Shown here in pieces: positions 1 to 9,536 of a DNA stretch of 64,000 nt. Positions within the stretch are counted from its first letter, which is position 1. Each line of letters begins with the position of its first letter. The position numbers and the translations under genes are program-made. A model generated the notes under the pieces. The model was not told the origin of the DNA. It saw only the letters and a list, made by a program, of their open reading frames with translations, and made no database searches. Origin of the DNA: Lysobacteraceae bacterium NML93-0399 (lineage in GTDB: Bacteria > Pseudomonadota > Gammaproteobacteria > Xanthomonadales > Xanthomonadaceae); assembly GCA_002307375.1 (NCBI GenBank), contig NTJI01000001.1, positions 310,001 to 374,000 on the forward strand, in the 5' to 3' direction.

Positions 1-2
1 TG

Positions 3-707
3 GGCGTATGGGCACTGACGGCCGCCGTCGCCGCGCTGCCGTGGGCCTGGCTGCTGCTGCGCCATCGCGACGCGCTGGCTCCGCCGGTGGCGACGGTCGA
101 TGCGTCGGCAGCCGCGTCGGCGCCGGTCGGCCGGGTCTGGCGTTCGCCCATCGCCTGGGGCATGGCGCTGATGTTCGGCACCACGTCGCTGATCACCTAT
201 TCGATGTTCACCTGGCTGCCGCTGCTACTGACCGAAGCCGGCGCCTCGCCCGCTTTCGGCGGCGCGATGGTCGCGCTGTTCTCGGCGCTGGGCCTGGTCG
301 GCGCGCTCGGCATGCCGGCGGTTGCGGTGCGCATGCGCAATCCGTTCGTCATCGTGCTGCTGTGCGCCGGCTGCCATCTGGCCGCCTATGCGGGCCTGCT
401 GCTGGCGCCGATGCAGGCACCGGTGCTGTGGGTGTTCCTGCTGGGCCTGGGGCCGACCACGTTTCCGCTCGCGCTGACGCTGATCAATCTGCGCACGCGC
501 ACGCCCGCCGGCTCGGCCGCACTTTCCGGCTTCATGCAGGGCACCGGCTATGCGATCAGTTGCGCCGGGCCACTGCTGTTCGGCGTGCTGCACGCAGCAA
601 GCGGCGGCTGGGTCTGGCCGTTCGGGATGCTGGTGGTCGCGGTGGCGGTTCTGCTGTTCGGCGGATGGCTGGCGTGCAAGCCGCGTTGGCTTGAGGACAG
701 CTGGTAG
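3..707 (+). CDS. MFS transporter, C-terminal part (cut by window edge)
   Basis: The reading frame is already open at base 3 and runs to TAG at 705-707, so only about the last 234 residues are present. Seven hydrophobic segments alternate with short basic loops (for example RMRN and LRTRT). This is what the second half of a 12-helix major facilitator would give. The Gly/Pro-rich helix with GLGPTTFPLALTLINLRTRT followed by SGFMQGTGYAIS resembles the CynX/NimT (cyanate/nitroimidazole) branch of the MFS, so an inner-membrane solute exporter or importer is likely. The substrate cannot be read from the sequence. It lies on the same strand as pgaA with 212 bases between them, so co-transcription is not implied. 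Confidence 0.75.
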   Translation, partial: GVWALTAAVAALPWAWLLLRHRDALAPPVATVDASAAASAPVGRVWRSPIAWGMALMFGTTSLITYSMFTWLPLLLTEAGASPAFGGAMVALFSALGLVGALGMPAVAVRMRNPFVIVLLCAGCHLAAYAGLLLAPMQAPVLWVFLLGLGPTTFPLALTLINLRTRTPAGSAALSGFMQGTGYAISCAGPLLFGVLHAASGGWVWPFGMLVVAVAVLLFGGWLACKPRWLEDSW

Positions 708-734
708 GGTCGCTGACTGCCGTACAGGCTTCGC

Positions 735-748
735 TGAGAATTTTCTCA
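735..748. promoter_or_regulatory. Short inverted repeat upstream of pgaA
   Basis: TGAGAA-TT-TTCTCA forms a 6-bp inverted repeat in an AT-richer patch of the 212-base gap before pgaA. It sits about 170 bases upstream of the pgaA start. It could be an operator half-site pair, but nothing else in the sequence supports a particular regulator. Confidence 0.25.
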
Positions 749-919
749 ACCCGCAGATTGCTCCGGATCTGCGCCGGTTCGGTTGCCAACGTGTGGCTAA
801 CTGACGTTTCCCATCGTGCATCGCCGTAATGCCGAGGCGCGCGCTCACACATCGCGTGGACGGGTATCTCAACAGCATGCCGCGGCCCGCGACATCCGCC
901 GCAGTTCCGACGAGATGCC

Positions 920-2989
920 GTGCTTCGTGTTCACAGCTTCACCGCAACGCATCGCCTGCGCGTACTTCCGCTCGCATTGGCAGCTGCGCTCTGCGCGCTT
1001 CCCGGTCGCGCAAGCGCCGTGGCCGGTGGCGACGTGCTCAGCAGGACCGAGATGCAACGCGCGCAGGGGCACCATGCCGAGCCGCTGTCGTCGATCGAAC
1101 GACATCTAGCAGCCGCGCCTGGCGACGACGATGTGTTCCGACTGCGCGTGCTGACGCTGGCCGATCTGGGCGCGTCGCGTCTGGCGGCCGACGCAATGCG
1201 CGAGCGTCCGCACCTGTTCGCCGACCATGAGCGCGAACGCATCGAAGGCGATGCAGTGGCCCGCGCGATCGGATGGGGCCGGGTCGAACCCGAATCGCCG
1301 GGAGCCCGTCTCGACGAGAGCCGCGCCGCGCTGGCCGAACTCGAGCGCCTGCAGCGCGACACGCCGCGCCAGACCAACTGGGAAGCGACGCGTCTGCGGG
1401 TGGATGCACTGTCGGCTCTGAACCATCTGCAGCGGCACGAAGCGGTCGTGTCCGGCTATCAGGCGCTGCTCGATGACGGCATCGACGTGCCCGCCTACAT
1501 CCTCGGCACGGTCGGCGATTCGCTGGTCGCCCTGCGCCGCCCCGACGAAGCAATCCCGGTCCTCGAATCGGCGAGCGCGCATGCGCCCGGTGACGTCAAC
1601 GCACAGATCCTGCTCGGTTACGCCTACATCGAGACCGAGCGCTTCGAGCGTGCACTGCCGCTGTTCGAGACGCTGGCCGCGTCGCAAGAGGCCTGGCCAC
1701 GTCAGGCCGGTGCGAACCATGGCTACGAGAACTGGGACCGCTACAGCGCCGACGTGAACCACGCGCTGGCGCATTCCTATGCGAACGACAACGCGCGCGC
1801 CGAGGCGATGCTGCAGTCGCAGGTCGCCATCGGTCCGAACAATGCCGGTCTGCAGGCTGCCTACGGCGCGGTGCAATCGCGACGCTCGCGCCCGGCCGCT
1901 GCGCTGGAACGCTTCGACATGGCGCGCACGCTGGCGCCGCAGGATCTCGACGCGCTGGCCGGACGCGTCGGCGCGCTGACCGCGCTGGACCGCATCGACG
2001 AAGCCCGCGCTGCACTCGCGACCCTGCAGCAGGCGCACTCCGAAGATCCGCGGCTCGAACGCGTCGAACGCGATCTCGACCGCCATCGCGGCGTGCAGGC
2101 CACGCTGTCGGCGAATCGCGGTCGCAGCCGCCCGCGCGATGGCGGCGGCACCTCCATCTCGCCGTTCGGCAGCCGCGACGGTAGCTGGGCGATGGAAGTG
2201 CGCTCGCCGTTGATCGACGACCGCTGGCGCGTGGGCGTGTTCGCCCATGAGGACTGGGCCGACTTCATCGACGGCCGCGTGCGCCACGGCGCTGCCGGCG
2301 TCGGCACCTGGTACCGCCACGACCGGCTCGGCGCCTGGGCCACGGTCGGCAGCGCCGGCGGTGCGTCGGGCGGCGCGACCTGGACACTCGGCGCCGACTG
2401 GCGCTTCGACGACGCCTGGCGTACAGGCGTCGAACTCGCGCGCGATGCACGCGACACGTCGCTGCAGGCCCGCAGGCTCGGCATCGATGCCGACAGCCTC
2501 ACGGTGACCGCCGCCTACACGCCCAGCGAGACGTTCGCGCTCGAAGGCCGGCTCGCACGCTTGCGCTACGACGACTGCAACGCCCGAGACCAGCTCGGCC
2601 TCGACCTGACGCAGCGGCTGTGGACGCGTCCACACCTGATGGTCGACGGGCTGGCCTCGCTGTACACCAGCCGCGGCTCGCACAGCGACAGCGTCGGCTA
2701 CTTCAATCCCGAACGCGATGCCTCGGCCAATCTCGGTCTGCGCTTCGACCACATCACCTGGCGGCGCTACGAGACCGCGTTCCAGCAACGCGTCGAAGTG
2801 ATGGCCGGGCCGTACTGGCAGCGCGACGGCGGCACGCACTGGGTGCCGTCGCTCGGCTATCGCCACCTGTGGCGTCGCGACGGCCACGAACTCGACTACG
2901 GCGTGGCGTGGTCGCGCCCGGTCTACGACGGGCTGCGCGAACAGCGCATCGCCTTCGATGTCGAACTGCGCTGGGGAGGTGCCCGATGA
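920..2989 (+). CDS. pgaA: Poly-beta-1,6-GlcNAc outer-membrane export porin PgaA
   Basis: 689 residues. A GTG start at 920 is chosen because it gives a signal peptide (RLRVLPLALAAALCALPG, cleavage near ASA); the ATG at 915 is in another frame. Residues about 50-375 are helical TPR-like repeats (for example ILLGYAYIETERFERALPLF), matching the periplasmic superhelix of PgaA. From about residue 400 the protein becomes beta-rich with alternating aromatic strands (RWRVGVFAHEDWADF), matching the 16-strand barrel. In the family, PgaA guides partly deacetylated PNAG through the outer membrane and binds PgaB. It is shorter than E. coli PgaA (about 807 aa). Its stop overlaps the pgaB start (ATGA), so it is the first gene of a four-gene operon. 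The C-terminus does not end in Phe or Trp as many barrels do. Confidence 0.88.
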   Translation: MLRVHSFTATHRLRVLPLALAAALCALPGRASAVAGGDVLSRTEMQRAQGHHAEPLSSIERHLAAAPGDDDVFRLRVLTLADLGASRLAADAMRERPHLFADHERERIEGDAVARAIGWGRVEPESPGARLDESRAALAELERLQRDTPRQTNWEATRLRVDALSALNHLQRHEAVVSGYQALLDDGIDVPAYILGTVGDSLVALRRPDEAIPVLESASAHAPGDVNAQILLGYAYIETERFERALPLFETLAASQEAWPRQAGANHGYENWDRYSADVNHALAHSYANDNARAEAMLQSQVAIGPNNAGLQAAYGAVQSRRSRPAAALERFDMARTLAPQDLDALAGRVGALTALDRIDEARAALATLQQAHSEDPRLERVERDLDRHRGVQATLSANRGRSRPRDGGGTSISPFGSRDGSWAMEVRSPLIDDRWRVGVFAHEDWADFIDGRVRHGAAGVGTWYRHDRLGAWATVGSAGGASGGATWTLGADWRFDDAWRTGVELARDARDTSLQARRLGIDADSLTVTAAYTPSETFALEGRLARLRYDDCNARDQLGLDLTQRLWTRPHLMVDGLASLYTSRGSHSDSVGYFNPERDASANLGLRFDHITWRRYETAFQQRVEVMAGPYWQRDGGTHWVPSLGYRHLWRRDGHELDYGVAWSRPVYDGLREQRIAFDVELRWGGAR

Positions 2990-4869
2990 TCCGTGCCTGG
3001 ATGGCCGCCGCGCTGCTCGCGCTGATGACGGCATTCGCGCCCGCACAGGCCTCGCTGCTGGTGCTGAGCTACCACGACATCCGCGACGACGTGGCGCCCA
3101 AGGGCGACCCGGATCCGTATGCGGTGTCGACGACCAACTTCGCCCAGCATCTCGACTGGCTGCGCGCGCACGGCTACGAGGCGGTCAGCGTGCAGGCGGT
3201 GCTCGATGCGCGCGCCGGCCGCGGCACGCTGCCCGAGAAGGCCGTGCTGCTGACCTTCGACGACGGCCTGCGCAGTGCATACACGCATGTGTTTCCACTG
3301 TTGCGCGCGTTCGGCTGGCCAGCGCTCGTCGCGCCGGTCACCAGCTGGGTCGAACTGCCGGAGGGCACCGTCGTTCCCTATGGTCCGCGCGACTTCACCC
3401 GCGACGACTTTCTGACCTGGGCGCAGCTGCGCGAAATGCGCGACAGCGGTCTGGTCGAAGTCGGCTCACACAGCCACGACCTGCACCGCGGTCTGCCCGG
3501 TAACCCGTTCGGCAACCAGTTGCCGGCCGCGGTCACTCGCATCTGGACGGCAGACGGCGGCTACGAAACCGAAACCGCATGGCGCGCGCGCATCGAGGCG
3601 GATCTCCAGACCAGTCGCGACCTCATCGAGCGCCACCTCGGCCAGGCCCCGCGCGTGATCGTGTGGCCTTACGCCGCCTACAACGACGTCGCCAATGGCA
3701 TCGCCACGGCGTTGGGCATGCATCTGTCCTTCGATCTGGAAGGCCGCGCGCAGAAAACCGATCTCGGCCTGCAGGGTGAGGACCGTGCGGACCAGGCCTC
3801 GCTGGCCAGCCTTGCGCGCCTGCTGATGCATCAGAACCCCGATGTGCGCGATCTGGCCGGCGAGCTGCGGCGCGACCTGTCGCTGGATGGCGTGCGTGCG
3901 ATCCAGGTCGACCTCGACTACGTCTACGACGCAGATCCGGCGCAGATGGCGCGCAATGTCGACGTGCTGGTACAGCGCATCCAGGACATCGGCCCCAGCC
4001 ACGTCTGGCTGCAGGCCTTCGCCGATCCCGACGGCGACGGCGCGGCCGAGGCCGTGTACTTCCCCAGCACGCACATGCCGGTGCGTGCCGACCTGTTCAA
4101 CCGCGTGGCCTGGCAGTTGCGCACCCGCGCGCAGGTGCGTGTGTATGCGTGGATGCCGGTGCTCGGCTTCAAGATGGCCGACGCGGAGCTGCAGCGCGAA
4201 CTGCAGATCCGCGCGACCGGCGCGAACGAGATCCCGCGTCTCGATCCCGGCGATCCGCGCACGCTTGCGACGGTGTCGGAGATCTACGCGGAGCTGGCCG
4301 CCAACAGTCATTTCGACGGTCTGCTGTTCCACGACGACGCCTACCTGCGCGACGACGAAGTGCCCGGTTACGGCGGTGGCAATCCGGCCGCACGGACGCA
4401 GGGCCTGATCGATTTCACGATGGCGCTCAAGACCGCGGCCGAGCGCTGGCGGCCGAAGCTGACCACCGCGCGCAACCTGTTCGCGCGGCCGGTGCTCGAA
4501 CCGCAGTCGGAGGCCTGGTTCGCGCAGCGGCTCGAACCGTTCCTCGCCGCCTACGACTACACCGCGCTGATGGCGATGCCGCAGATGGAACAGGAGGCCG
4601 ATGCGGACGCCTGGCTGCAGCGTCTCGCCCAGACAGTGCTGGCAACACCGAAGGGCGCGGAACGCACGCTGTTCGAGCTGCAGACCGTCGACTGGCGCGT
4701 GCCGGCGCCGTTGCCGGGCGAAAATCTGCGGGCGCAGTCGCGGATGCTGCAGGCCGCCGGCATCCGCCATCTGGGCTACTACCCGGACGACTTCATCGGC
4801 AACCAGCCGCCGCTCGAGGACGCGCGTGAAGCGATGTCCGCGCGCGAATTTCCCTACCTGGAGCGCTGA
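2986..4869 (+). CDS. pgaB: Poly-beta-1,6-GlcNAc N-deacetylase PgaB
   Basis: 627 residues, ATG overlapping the pgaA stop, with a strong ribosome site (GGGGAGGT) at 2973-2980. The signal peptide ends near PAQA. There is no lipobox cysteine, unlike the E. coli lipoprotein, so a soluble periplasmic form is inferred. The N-terminal half is a carbohydrate esterase 4 deacetylase: YHD near residue 31, the metal/base motif TFDDG near 90, SHSHDLH near 160 and the WPY motif near 226. The C-terminal half begins at AIQVDLDYVYD (about 306) and carries the FHDDAYL segment. This is the glycoside-hydrolase-like domain (GH153) that binds and can cleave PNAG. The enzyme deacetylates a few percent of GlcNAc units, which is required for export through PgaA. 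Confidence 0.93.
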   Translation: MIRAWMAAALLALMTAFAPAQASLLVLSYHDIRDDVAPKGDPDPYAVSTTNFAQHLDWLRAHGYEAVSVQAVLDARAGRGTLPEKAVLLTFDDGLRSAYTHVFPLLRAFGWPALVAPVTSWVELPEGTVVPYGPRDFTRDDFLTWAQLREMRDSGLVEVGSHSHDLHRGLPGNPFGNQLPAAVTRIWTADGGYETETAWRARIEADLQTSRDLIERHLGQAPRVIVWPYAAYNDVANGIATALGMHLSFDLEGRAQKTDLGLQGEDRADQASLASLARLLMHQNPDVRDLAGELRRDLSLDGVRAIQVDLDYVYDADPAQMARNVDVLVQRIQDIGPSHVWLQAFADPDGDGAAEAVYFPSTHMPVRADLFNRVAWQLRTRAQVRVYAWMPVLGFKMADAELQRELQIRATGANEIPRLDPGDPRTLATVSEIYAELAANSHFDGLLFHDDAYLRDDEVPGYGGGNPAARTQGLIDFTMALKTAAERWRPKLTTARNLFARPVLEPQSEAWFAQRLEPFLAAYDYTALMAMPQMEQEADADAWLQRLAQTVLATPKGAERTLFELQTVDWRVPAPLPGENLRAQSRMLQAAGIRHLGYYPDDFIGNQPPLEDAREAMSAREFPYLER

Positions 4870-4872
4870 CCG

Positions 4873-6132
4873 ATGTCGTGGGCTTCCATCGAATGGACGC
4901 GCTGGTTGTTCAACTTCGCGTTCTTCTATCCGATCGTCATGGCGTTCTTCTGGATGACCGGCGGCATCTATTACTACCTGCGGCGCGAGCGCAAGGCGCC
5001 GAAGCCGGATGCCCCGCCGCCGATGTCCGAGTCGCCCTTCATCTCGATTCTCGTGCCCTGCTTCAACGAGGAGGCGCACATCGCCGCGACGATCACCGCG
5101 CTGTCGGCGCAGGCGTATCCCGACTTCGAGATCATCGCGGTCGACGACGGCAGTACCGATCGCACGCAGGAACTGCTCGACGCGCTGGTCGCCGACCATC
5201 CGCGACTGCGCGTGGTGCATCTGGCGCAGAACCAGGGCAAGGCCAATGCGCTGCGCATCGGCACGCTGGCGGCGACGTCCGACTATCTGGTCTGCGTGGA
5301 CTCCGACGCGACGCTGGACCCGCACGCGGCGCGCTGGATGGTCGGCCATCTGATCGACGGCCCGCGCGTCGGCGCGGTCACCGGCAACCCGCGCATCCGC
5401 AACCGCACCACGCTGATGGGCCGCATGCAGATCGGCGAGTTCTCCGCGATCATCGGCCTGATCAAGCGCGCACAGCGCACCTATGGGCGGCTGTTCACCG
5501 TCTCGGGCGTGATCTGCGCCTTCCGCCGGACCGCGCTGCACGATGTCGGCTACTGGTCCGATCGCATGGTCACAGAAGACATCGACATTTCCTGGCGGCT
5601 GCAGATGGCGGGATGGGACATCCGCTACGAGCCGAACGCGCTGTGCTGGATCCTGATGCCCGAGACCCTGCGCGGTCTGTGGTCGCAACGCCTGCGCTGG
5701 GCCTGCGGCGGCGTGGAAGTGCTGCTGAGTCACGGCCGCAGCGTGCTCGGCTGGAAGAAGCGGCGCATGTGGGGCGTGCTGCTGGAATACCTGCTGAGCC
5801 TTGCCTAGGCCTACGTGATGCTGACCATCATCGTGCTGTGGCTGGTGGGTCTGTTCGTGCAACTGCCGCCGGCCTGGCACGTCGACGCCATCCTGCCGCG
5901 CTGGCACGGCGTGGTGCTGGCCTTGGTCTGCATGCTGCAGTTCGCCACCAGCCTGCTGATCGAGCGCCGCTACGAAGGGCGCATGGCGCGGCACTTCTAT
6001 TGGGTGATCTGGTATCCGATCGCCTTCTGGATGCTCGGCATGTTCACCGCCGTGGTGGCATTCCCGCGCACGCTGCTGCGCCGGCGACGCCGCGCGGTCT
6101 GGATCAGCCCCGATCGAGGCGCCACCGCATGA
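4873..6132 (+). pseudogene. pgaC: PNAG synthase pgaC interrupted by an in-frame amber codon
   Basis: ATG at 4873, three bases after the pgaB stop. The frame runs 311 codons to TAG at 5806-5808 and then continues in the same frame to 6132 (420 codons in all). E. coli PgaC has 441 residues. The first part holds an N-terminal membrane helix and all family 2 glycosyltransferase motifs: VDDGSTD, VDSDATLD, TEDID and the QRLRW processivity motif. The stop falls in LLSLA-stop-AYVML, where family members usually have Trp (TGG), so one G-to-A change explains it. The part beyond the stop encodes the last membrane helices (about 107 residues), needed for the translocation pore and the PgaD contact. The downstream piece has GTG/ATG at 5815/5818 but no clear ribosome site. 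Either PNAG synthesis is lost, the stop is suppressed, or the base is a sequence error. Confidence 0.88.
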
Positions 6133-6569
6133 AGCCCCCCATCATCGACCACACCCCGACCCGCGCCCCCGGCAAGCGACTGGCCGGCGGCGCGCTGACG
6201 GCCGCCGCATGGAGCATCTATGCCTGGCTCTGGGTGCCGCTGATCACCGCGGTCGCATGGTTCGTCGGCGTGCGCACAGTCTATCTGCGGCTCTACCTGT
6301 ACGACAACGAGATCGATCCGTTCCTGCTGGCGGCGCTGCCGCTGATCGCGTTGATCTGCGGCGTGCTGCTGATCGGATGGGCCGAGTACAACCGCGCCCG
6401 GTTCGCGAATGCGGACCGTCGCCGGCGGCGCGAACAGGTCGGCGACGATCAGGTGCGCATCGCCCTCGGCGCGACCCCGGCACTGGCGTCGAAGCTGCGC
6501 GACGGGCGCATCGTGCAGGTCGCGCTCGACGACGACGCGCGCCCGGTCGCGGCCACCAGCGGCAGTTGA
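6129..6569 (+). CDS. pgaD: PNAG biosynthesis accessory protein PgaD
   Basis: 146 residues, ATG overlapping the pgaC stop (ATGA). Two membrane helices are clear: residues about 20-45 (AAWSIYAWLWVPLITAVAWF) and 62-82 (LLAALPLIALICGVLLIGWA). A charged cytoplasmic tail follows, with ADRRRRREQ. This matches PgaD, a small inner-membrane partner that binds cyclic di-GMP together with PgaC and activates PNAG polymerisation. The position directly after pgaC supports the call more than the sequence, which is poorly conserved in the family. The stop lies one base from the stop of convergent proA, and no terminator is visible between them. Confidence 0.8.
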   Translation: MKPPIIDHTPTRAPGKRLAGGALTAAAWSIYAWLWVPLITAVAWFVGVRTVYLRLYLYDNEIDPFLLAALPLIALICGVLLIGWAEYNRARFANADRRRRREQVGDDQVRIALGATPALASKLRDGRIVQVALDDDARPVAATSGS

Positions 6570-6570
6570 T

Positions 6571-7839
6571 TCAGGACGCGGCCGCGTTCTCCGCGTGCCG
6601 CACCTGCCCTGCGCCTTCGACGACGAAACGTTCGACCGTCAGCGCTTCCAGGCCCATCGGGCCGTAGGCGTGCAGACGCGTCGTCGAGATGCCGATCTCG
6701 GCGCCCAGGCCCAGTTCGCCGCCATCGCTGAAACGCGACGAGGCGTTGACCATCACCACAGCCGACCGCAGCGCGGCGACGAAGCGCGCCGCGTTGGCCT
6801 CGTCGCGCGTGGCGATGACCTCGGTGTGGTCGGAGCCGAAGCGCCGGATGTGGGCGAGCGCGGTGTCGAGCGAATCGACGACGCGCGCGGCGATGACCAG
6901 ATCGAGGAACTCGGCCGCATCGTCGTTCTCGCCGATCGGCACGACGCCGTTCGCGCGTGCGGCGATACCGGCATCGCCACGCACCTCGACGCCACGCGCC
7001 TGCAAGACCTCGATCGCACGCGGGACGAAAGCATCGGCGATGTCCGCGTGCACCAGCAGGGTTTCCAACGCGTTGCAGGCGCTGGCCCGGCCGGTCTTGC
7101 CGTCCAGCAGCAGACGCAGCGCGAGATCGGGATCGGCGCTGGCATCGACGAACAGATGGCAGACGCCCTTGTAGTGCTTGATCACCGGCACGCGCGCGTG
7201 CTCGGCGACGAAGCGGATCAGACCTTCGCCACCGCGCGGAATCGCCAGATCGACGATGTCGTGGAGCTGCAGCAGTTCGAGCATCGTCTCGCGGCGCAGA
7301 TCGGTGACCAGGGTCAGCACATCGGCACCGATACCCTGCGTTTCGATCGCACCACGCAACGCGCCGGCGATCGCGGTATTGGAATGGATCGCCTCGCTGC
7401 CGCCGCGCAGGATCACGCCGTTGCCGGCCTTGATGCACAGCGCTGCGGCATCGGCGGTCACGTTGGGCCGCGCTTCGTAGATCATCGCGATCACGCCCAG
7501 CGGCACCCGCACCTTGCGTACGCGGATGCCGTTCGGGCGCACGTCGTCGCGGGTGATCTGGCCGACGGGGTCCGGCAGATCGGCGACTTCGCGGACGGCG
7601 GCGGAAACGCCGGCGAGCCGGTTTGCGTCGAGCCGCAGGCGGTCGAGCAAGGCGCCGCTGGCGCCACGGGCTTCGGCGGCTTCGATGTCGCGTGCGTTGG
7701 CGGCGAGGATGGGCGCCGCGTTCGCGTCGAGCGCGTCGGCCATCGCGTGCAGCAGCGCGTTGCGTGCCGCGGTGTCGAGCTGCGCCAGCGTGGCAGCGGC
7801 CTCGCGGCAGGCCAGTGCGGCGGAACGGATCTCGCTCAT
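6571..7839 (-). CDS. proA: Gamma-glutamyl phosphate reductase
   Basis: 422 residues from the ATG at 7839 ([15 protein letters not shown]); the frame is open further upstream but homologues start here. It catalyses the NADPH-dependent reduction of gamma-glutamyl phosphate to glutamate semialdehyde, the second step of proline synthesis, in the cytoplasm. The aldehyde-dehydrogenase fold is recognisable from the [16 protein letters not shown] segment, the glycine-rich [14 protein letters not shown] segment and the catalytic cysteine in [13 protein letters not shown]. It is the last gene of the arg/pro cluster and lies 271 bases downstream of proB, the gap being filled mostly by a palindromic element. 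Confidence 0.95.
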   Translation of the reverse strand: MSEIRSAALACREAAATLAQLDTAARNALLHAMADALDANAAPILAANARDIEAAEARGASGALLDRLRLDANRLAGVSAAVREVADLPDPVGQITRDDVRPNGIRVRKVRVPLGVIAMIYEARPNVTADAAALCIKAGNGVILRGGSEAIHSNTAIAGALRGAIETQGIGADVLTLVTDLRRETMLELLQLHDIVDLAIPRGGEGLIRFVAEHARVPVIKHYKGVCHLFVDASADPDLALRLLLDGKTGRASACNALETLLVHADIADAFVPRAIEVLQARGVEVRGDAGIAARANGVVPIGENDDAAEFLDLVIAARVVDSLDTALAHIRRFGSDHTEVIATRDEANAARFVAALRSAVVMVNASSRFSDGGELGLGAEIGISTTRLHAYGPMGLEALTVERFVVEGAGQVRHAENAAAS

Positions 7840-7953
7840 CGTCGGGGGTCTTGCGGTGGGGAGTGCCAAGTTAGCGCGATGCAGGAACGGGCGCGATGCT
7901 TGCGGTGGCAACTGCCTGCGCGACTCGTCTGTCAGCGCCAGGAATCCCTACTA

Positions 7954-8074
7954 CCGTCATTCCGGCGAAAGCCGGAATCCATTTTGACTTTGGGTCTTAC
8001 GCACGTTGGCCGGAGATCAAAATGGAACCCGGCTTGACCAGACATTCGTCTGTTGAGAGCCGCCGGGATGACGG
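7954..8074. repeat. Nested palindromic element between proB and proA
   Basis: The left arm (7954-7987) reads CCGTCATTCCGGCGAAAGCC followed by GGAATCCATTTTGA. The right arm (8017-8074), read in reverse, has the same two blocks, CCGTCATCCCGGCG and AAGCCGGGTTCCATTTTGA, separated by about 25 extra bases. The extra bases include a small hairpin (CAGAC-ATTC-GTCTG). The element is therefore an imperfect inverted repeat of about 120 bases made of shorter inverted repeats. It resembles the small palindromic mobile repeats (MITE/REP-like) scattered in proteobacterial genomes. It would be transcribed between proB and proA. Confidence 0.6.
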
Positions 8075-8110
8075 GAATCCACGCGTCGCGAGGAAGGCCA
8101 CACGGAGTAA

Positions 8111-9259
8111 TCAAACCAGCACCAGATCATCCCGATGCACGACGGTTTCCCCGTACGTGTATCCCAGCGTCGCCTCGATATCCCGCGAATGCCGCCGTGC
8201 CAGCCGCCGGATGTCATCCGCCGAATACTGCGTCACCCCGCGCGCGATCGGCTCGCGCGCATCGCCGTCCAGCAGCGCGATCGTCACCAGATCGCCGCGC
8301 CGGAACTGGCCTTCCGTCGCCAGCACGCCGCCAGGCAACAACGAGGCGCCCTTCTCCACCATCGCATTCGCGGCGCCCGCATCGACGAGGATGCCGCCCG
8401 CTTCCGCCGGCGCGTTCTGCAGCCAGTGCTTGCGCACGGCCATGCGCGTGCGCAGCGGATGGATGCGCGTACCGCGCAGGCGGTCGTGGCCGAGACCTTC
8501 GAGCACATCCGGACGCCGGCCGTTGAACAGCACCGTCGCCACACCAGCCGACGCCGCACGCTGCGCGGCTTCGAGCTTGGTGCGCATGCCGCCGGTGCCG
8601 ACACTGCTGCCGGCGCCGCCTGCAATCGACAGCAGGGACGCGCTCATCTTCGCGACCACCGGCATCGGCTGCGCATGCGGCTCGACACGCGGGTCCGCGT
8701 CGTAGAGACCGTCGATGTCGGTGGCGATGAACAGCACATCCGCGTCGACCAGCGCGGCGACGATCGCGGCGAGGTTGTCGTTGTCACCGAGCTTGAGTTC
8801 GTCGACCGACACCGTGTCGTTCTCGTTGACCACCGGCAGCGCGCCGTGGCGCAGCAGCTCGGTCAGCGTGGCGCGCGCATTGAGGTAACGACGGCGATTG
8901 CGCAGATCGTCGTGGGTCAGCAGCACCTGCGCGACCGGACGTTCGAAGAAGCCCTGCCAGAAACCGGTCAGACGCGCCTGGCCGAGTGCGGCCAGCGCCT
9001 GCCGCTCGGCCATCGGTGCGCCGGGGCTGAGCTTGGCGTGCAGGATCGCGCGACCCGCGGCGACCGCGCCCGACGACACCACGACGATCTCGCGTCCGGC
9101 CGCGTGGCTCGCATGCACGAAGCCGGCCAGCGCCGCGGCGTACTGGTCCGACAGGCCGCCTCCGTCGGCCGCAAGCAGGCTGCTGCCGACCTTGAGCACC
9201 GCGCGCCGCCACGGCGGCAACGGCTGCTCGGGAAATGCGTCGGGATCGGAGACGGTCAT
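8111..9259 (-). CDS. proB: Glutamate 5-kinase with C-terminal PUA domain
   Basis: 382 residues from ATG at 9259 (MTVSDPDAFPEQP). It phosphorylates L-glutamate at the gamma-carboxylate with ATP, the committed and usually proline-inhibited step of proline synthesis. The amino-acid-kinase domain (residues about 20-270) shows AVLKVGSSLLA, VVVSSGAVAAG, VNENDTVSVDELKLGDND and GTGGMRTKLEAA. The remaining about 100 residues (GGILVDAGAANAMV onward, GLVNY-like region) form the PUA domain found in most ProB. It starts 10 bases after the YCII-like gene, so it belongs to the arginine operon transcript. Confidence 0.95.
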   Translation of the reverse strand: MTVSDPDAFPEQPLPPWRRAVLKVGSSLLAADGGGLSDQYAAALAGFVHASHAAGREIVVVSSGAVAAGRAILHAKLSPGAPMAERQALAALGQARLTGFWQGFFERPVAQVLLTHDDLRNRRRYLNARATLTELLRHGALPVVNENDTVSVDELKLGDNDNLAAIVAALVDADVLFIATDIDGLYDADPRVEPHAQPMPVVAKMSASLLSIAGGAGSSVGTGGMRTKLEAAQRAASAGVATVLFNGRRPDVLEGLGHDRLRGTRIHPLRTRMAVRKHWLQNAPAEAGGILVDAGAANAMVEKGASLLPGGVLATEGQFRRGDLVTIALLDGDAREPIARGVTQYSADDIRRLARRHSRDIEATLGYTYGETVVHRDDLVLV

Positions 9260-9269
9260 CGCTCTGGTC

Positions 9270-9536
9270 TCAGCGGGTGTGCCACTCGTGGACGACGAGA
9301 TCACTGGTCTGCTGCAGCGCCAGCGGATCGGTCGCGACGATCGCGCGCGCCTCGCCCAGCGAAGCGACATTGCGCAACAGGTACGCGCCGCCACTGCCGT
9401 CGCCGAAGCCGCCGGTCATCTCCAGCAGGCCGCGTTCGCGCAGGTCGTCGAGGAAAGCCTTGTGGGGTTCAATGACTGCATCATCGAAGTCCGCCCGGCG
9501 CATCGCCATCACCAGATAGCGCGTGACCGTGCTCAT
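9270..9536 (-). CDS. YCII-related small protein
   Basis: 88 residues. Its ATG overlaps the argH stop (ATGA) and its stop lies 10 bases before proB, so it is embedded in the operon. The pattern RYLVMAMR near the N-terminus, the central HKAFLDDL and the C-terminal block ([21 protein letters not shown]) match the YCII-related/YciI-like dimeric ferredoxin-like fold. Proteins of this family are often fused to or neighbour other enzymes, and few have a proven reaction. A link to arginine or proline metabolism is suggested by position only. Confidence 0.75.
   Translation of the reverse strand: MSTVTRYLVMAMRRADFDDAVIEPHKAFLDDLRERGLLEMTGGFGDGSGGAYLLRNVASLGEARAIVATDPLALQQTSDLVVHEWHTR

Noticed and set aside
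2986..3060. PgaB as a lipoprotein
   Set aside because: No cysteine follows the signal peptide, so the lipobox known from E. coli is absent here.
3466..5994. 842-codon minus-strand frame across pgaB and pgaC
   Set aside because: Low-complexity product rich in Arg, Gln and His; it lies opposite genes with clear catalytic motifs.
5815..6132. A separate gene for the distal piece of pgaC
   Set aside because: Same frame as pgaC, no ribosome site, and encodes just the family's C-terminal helices; better explained as the remainder of an interrupted gene.
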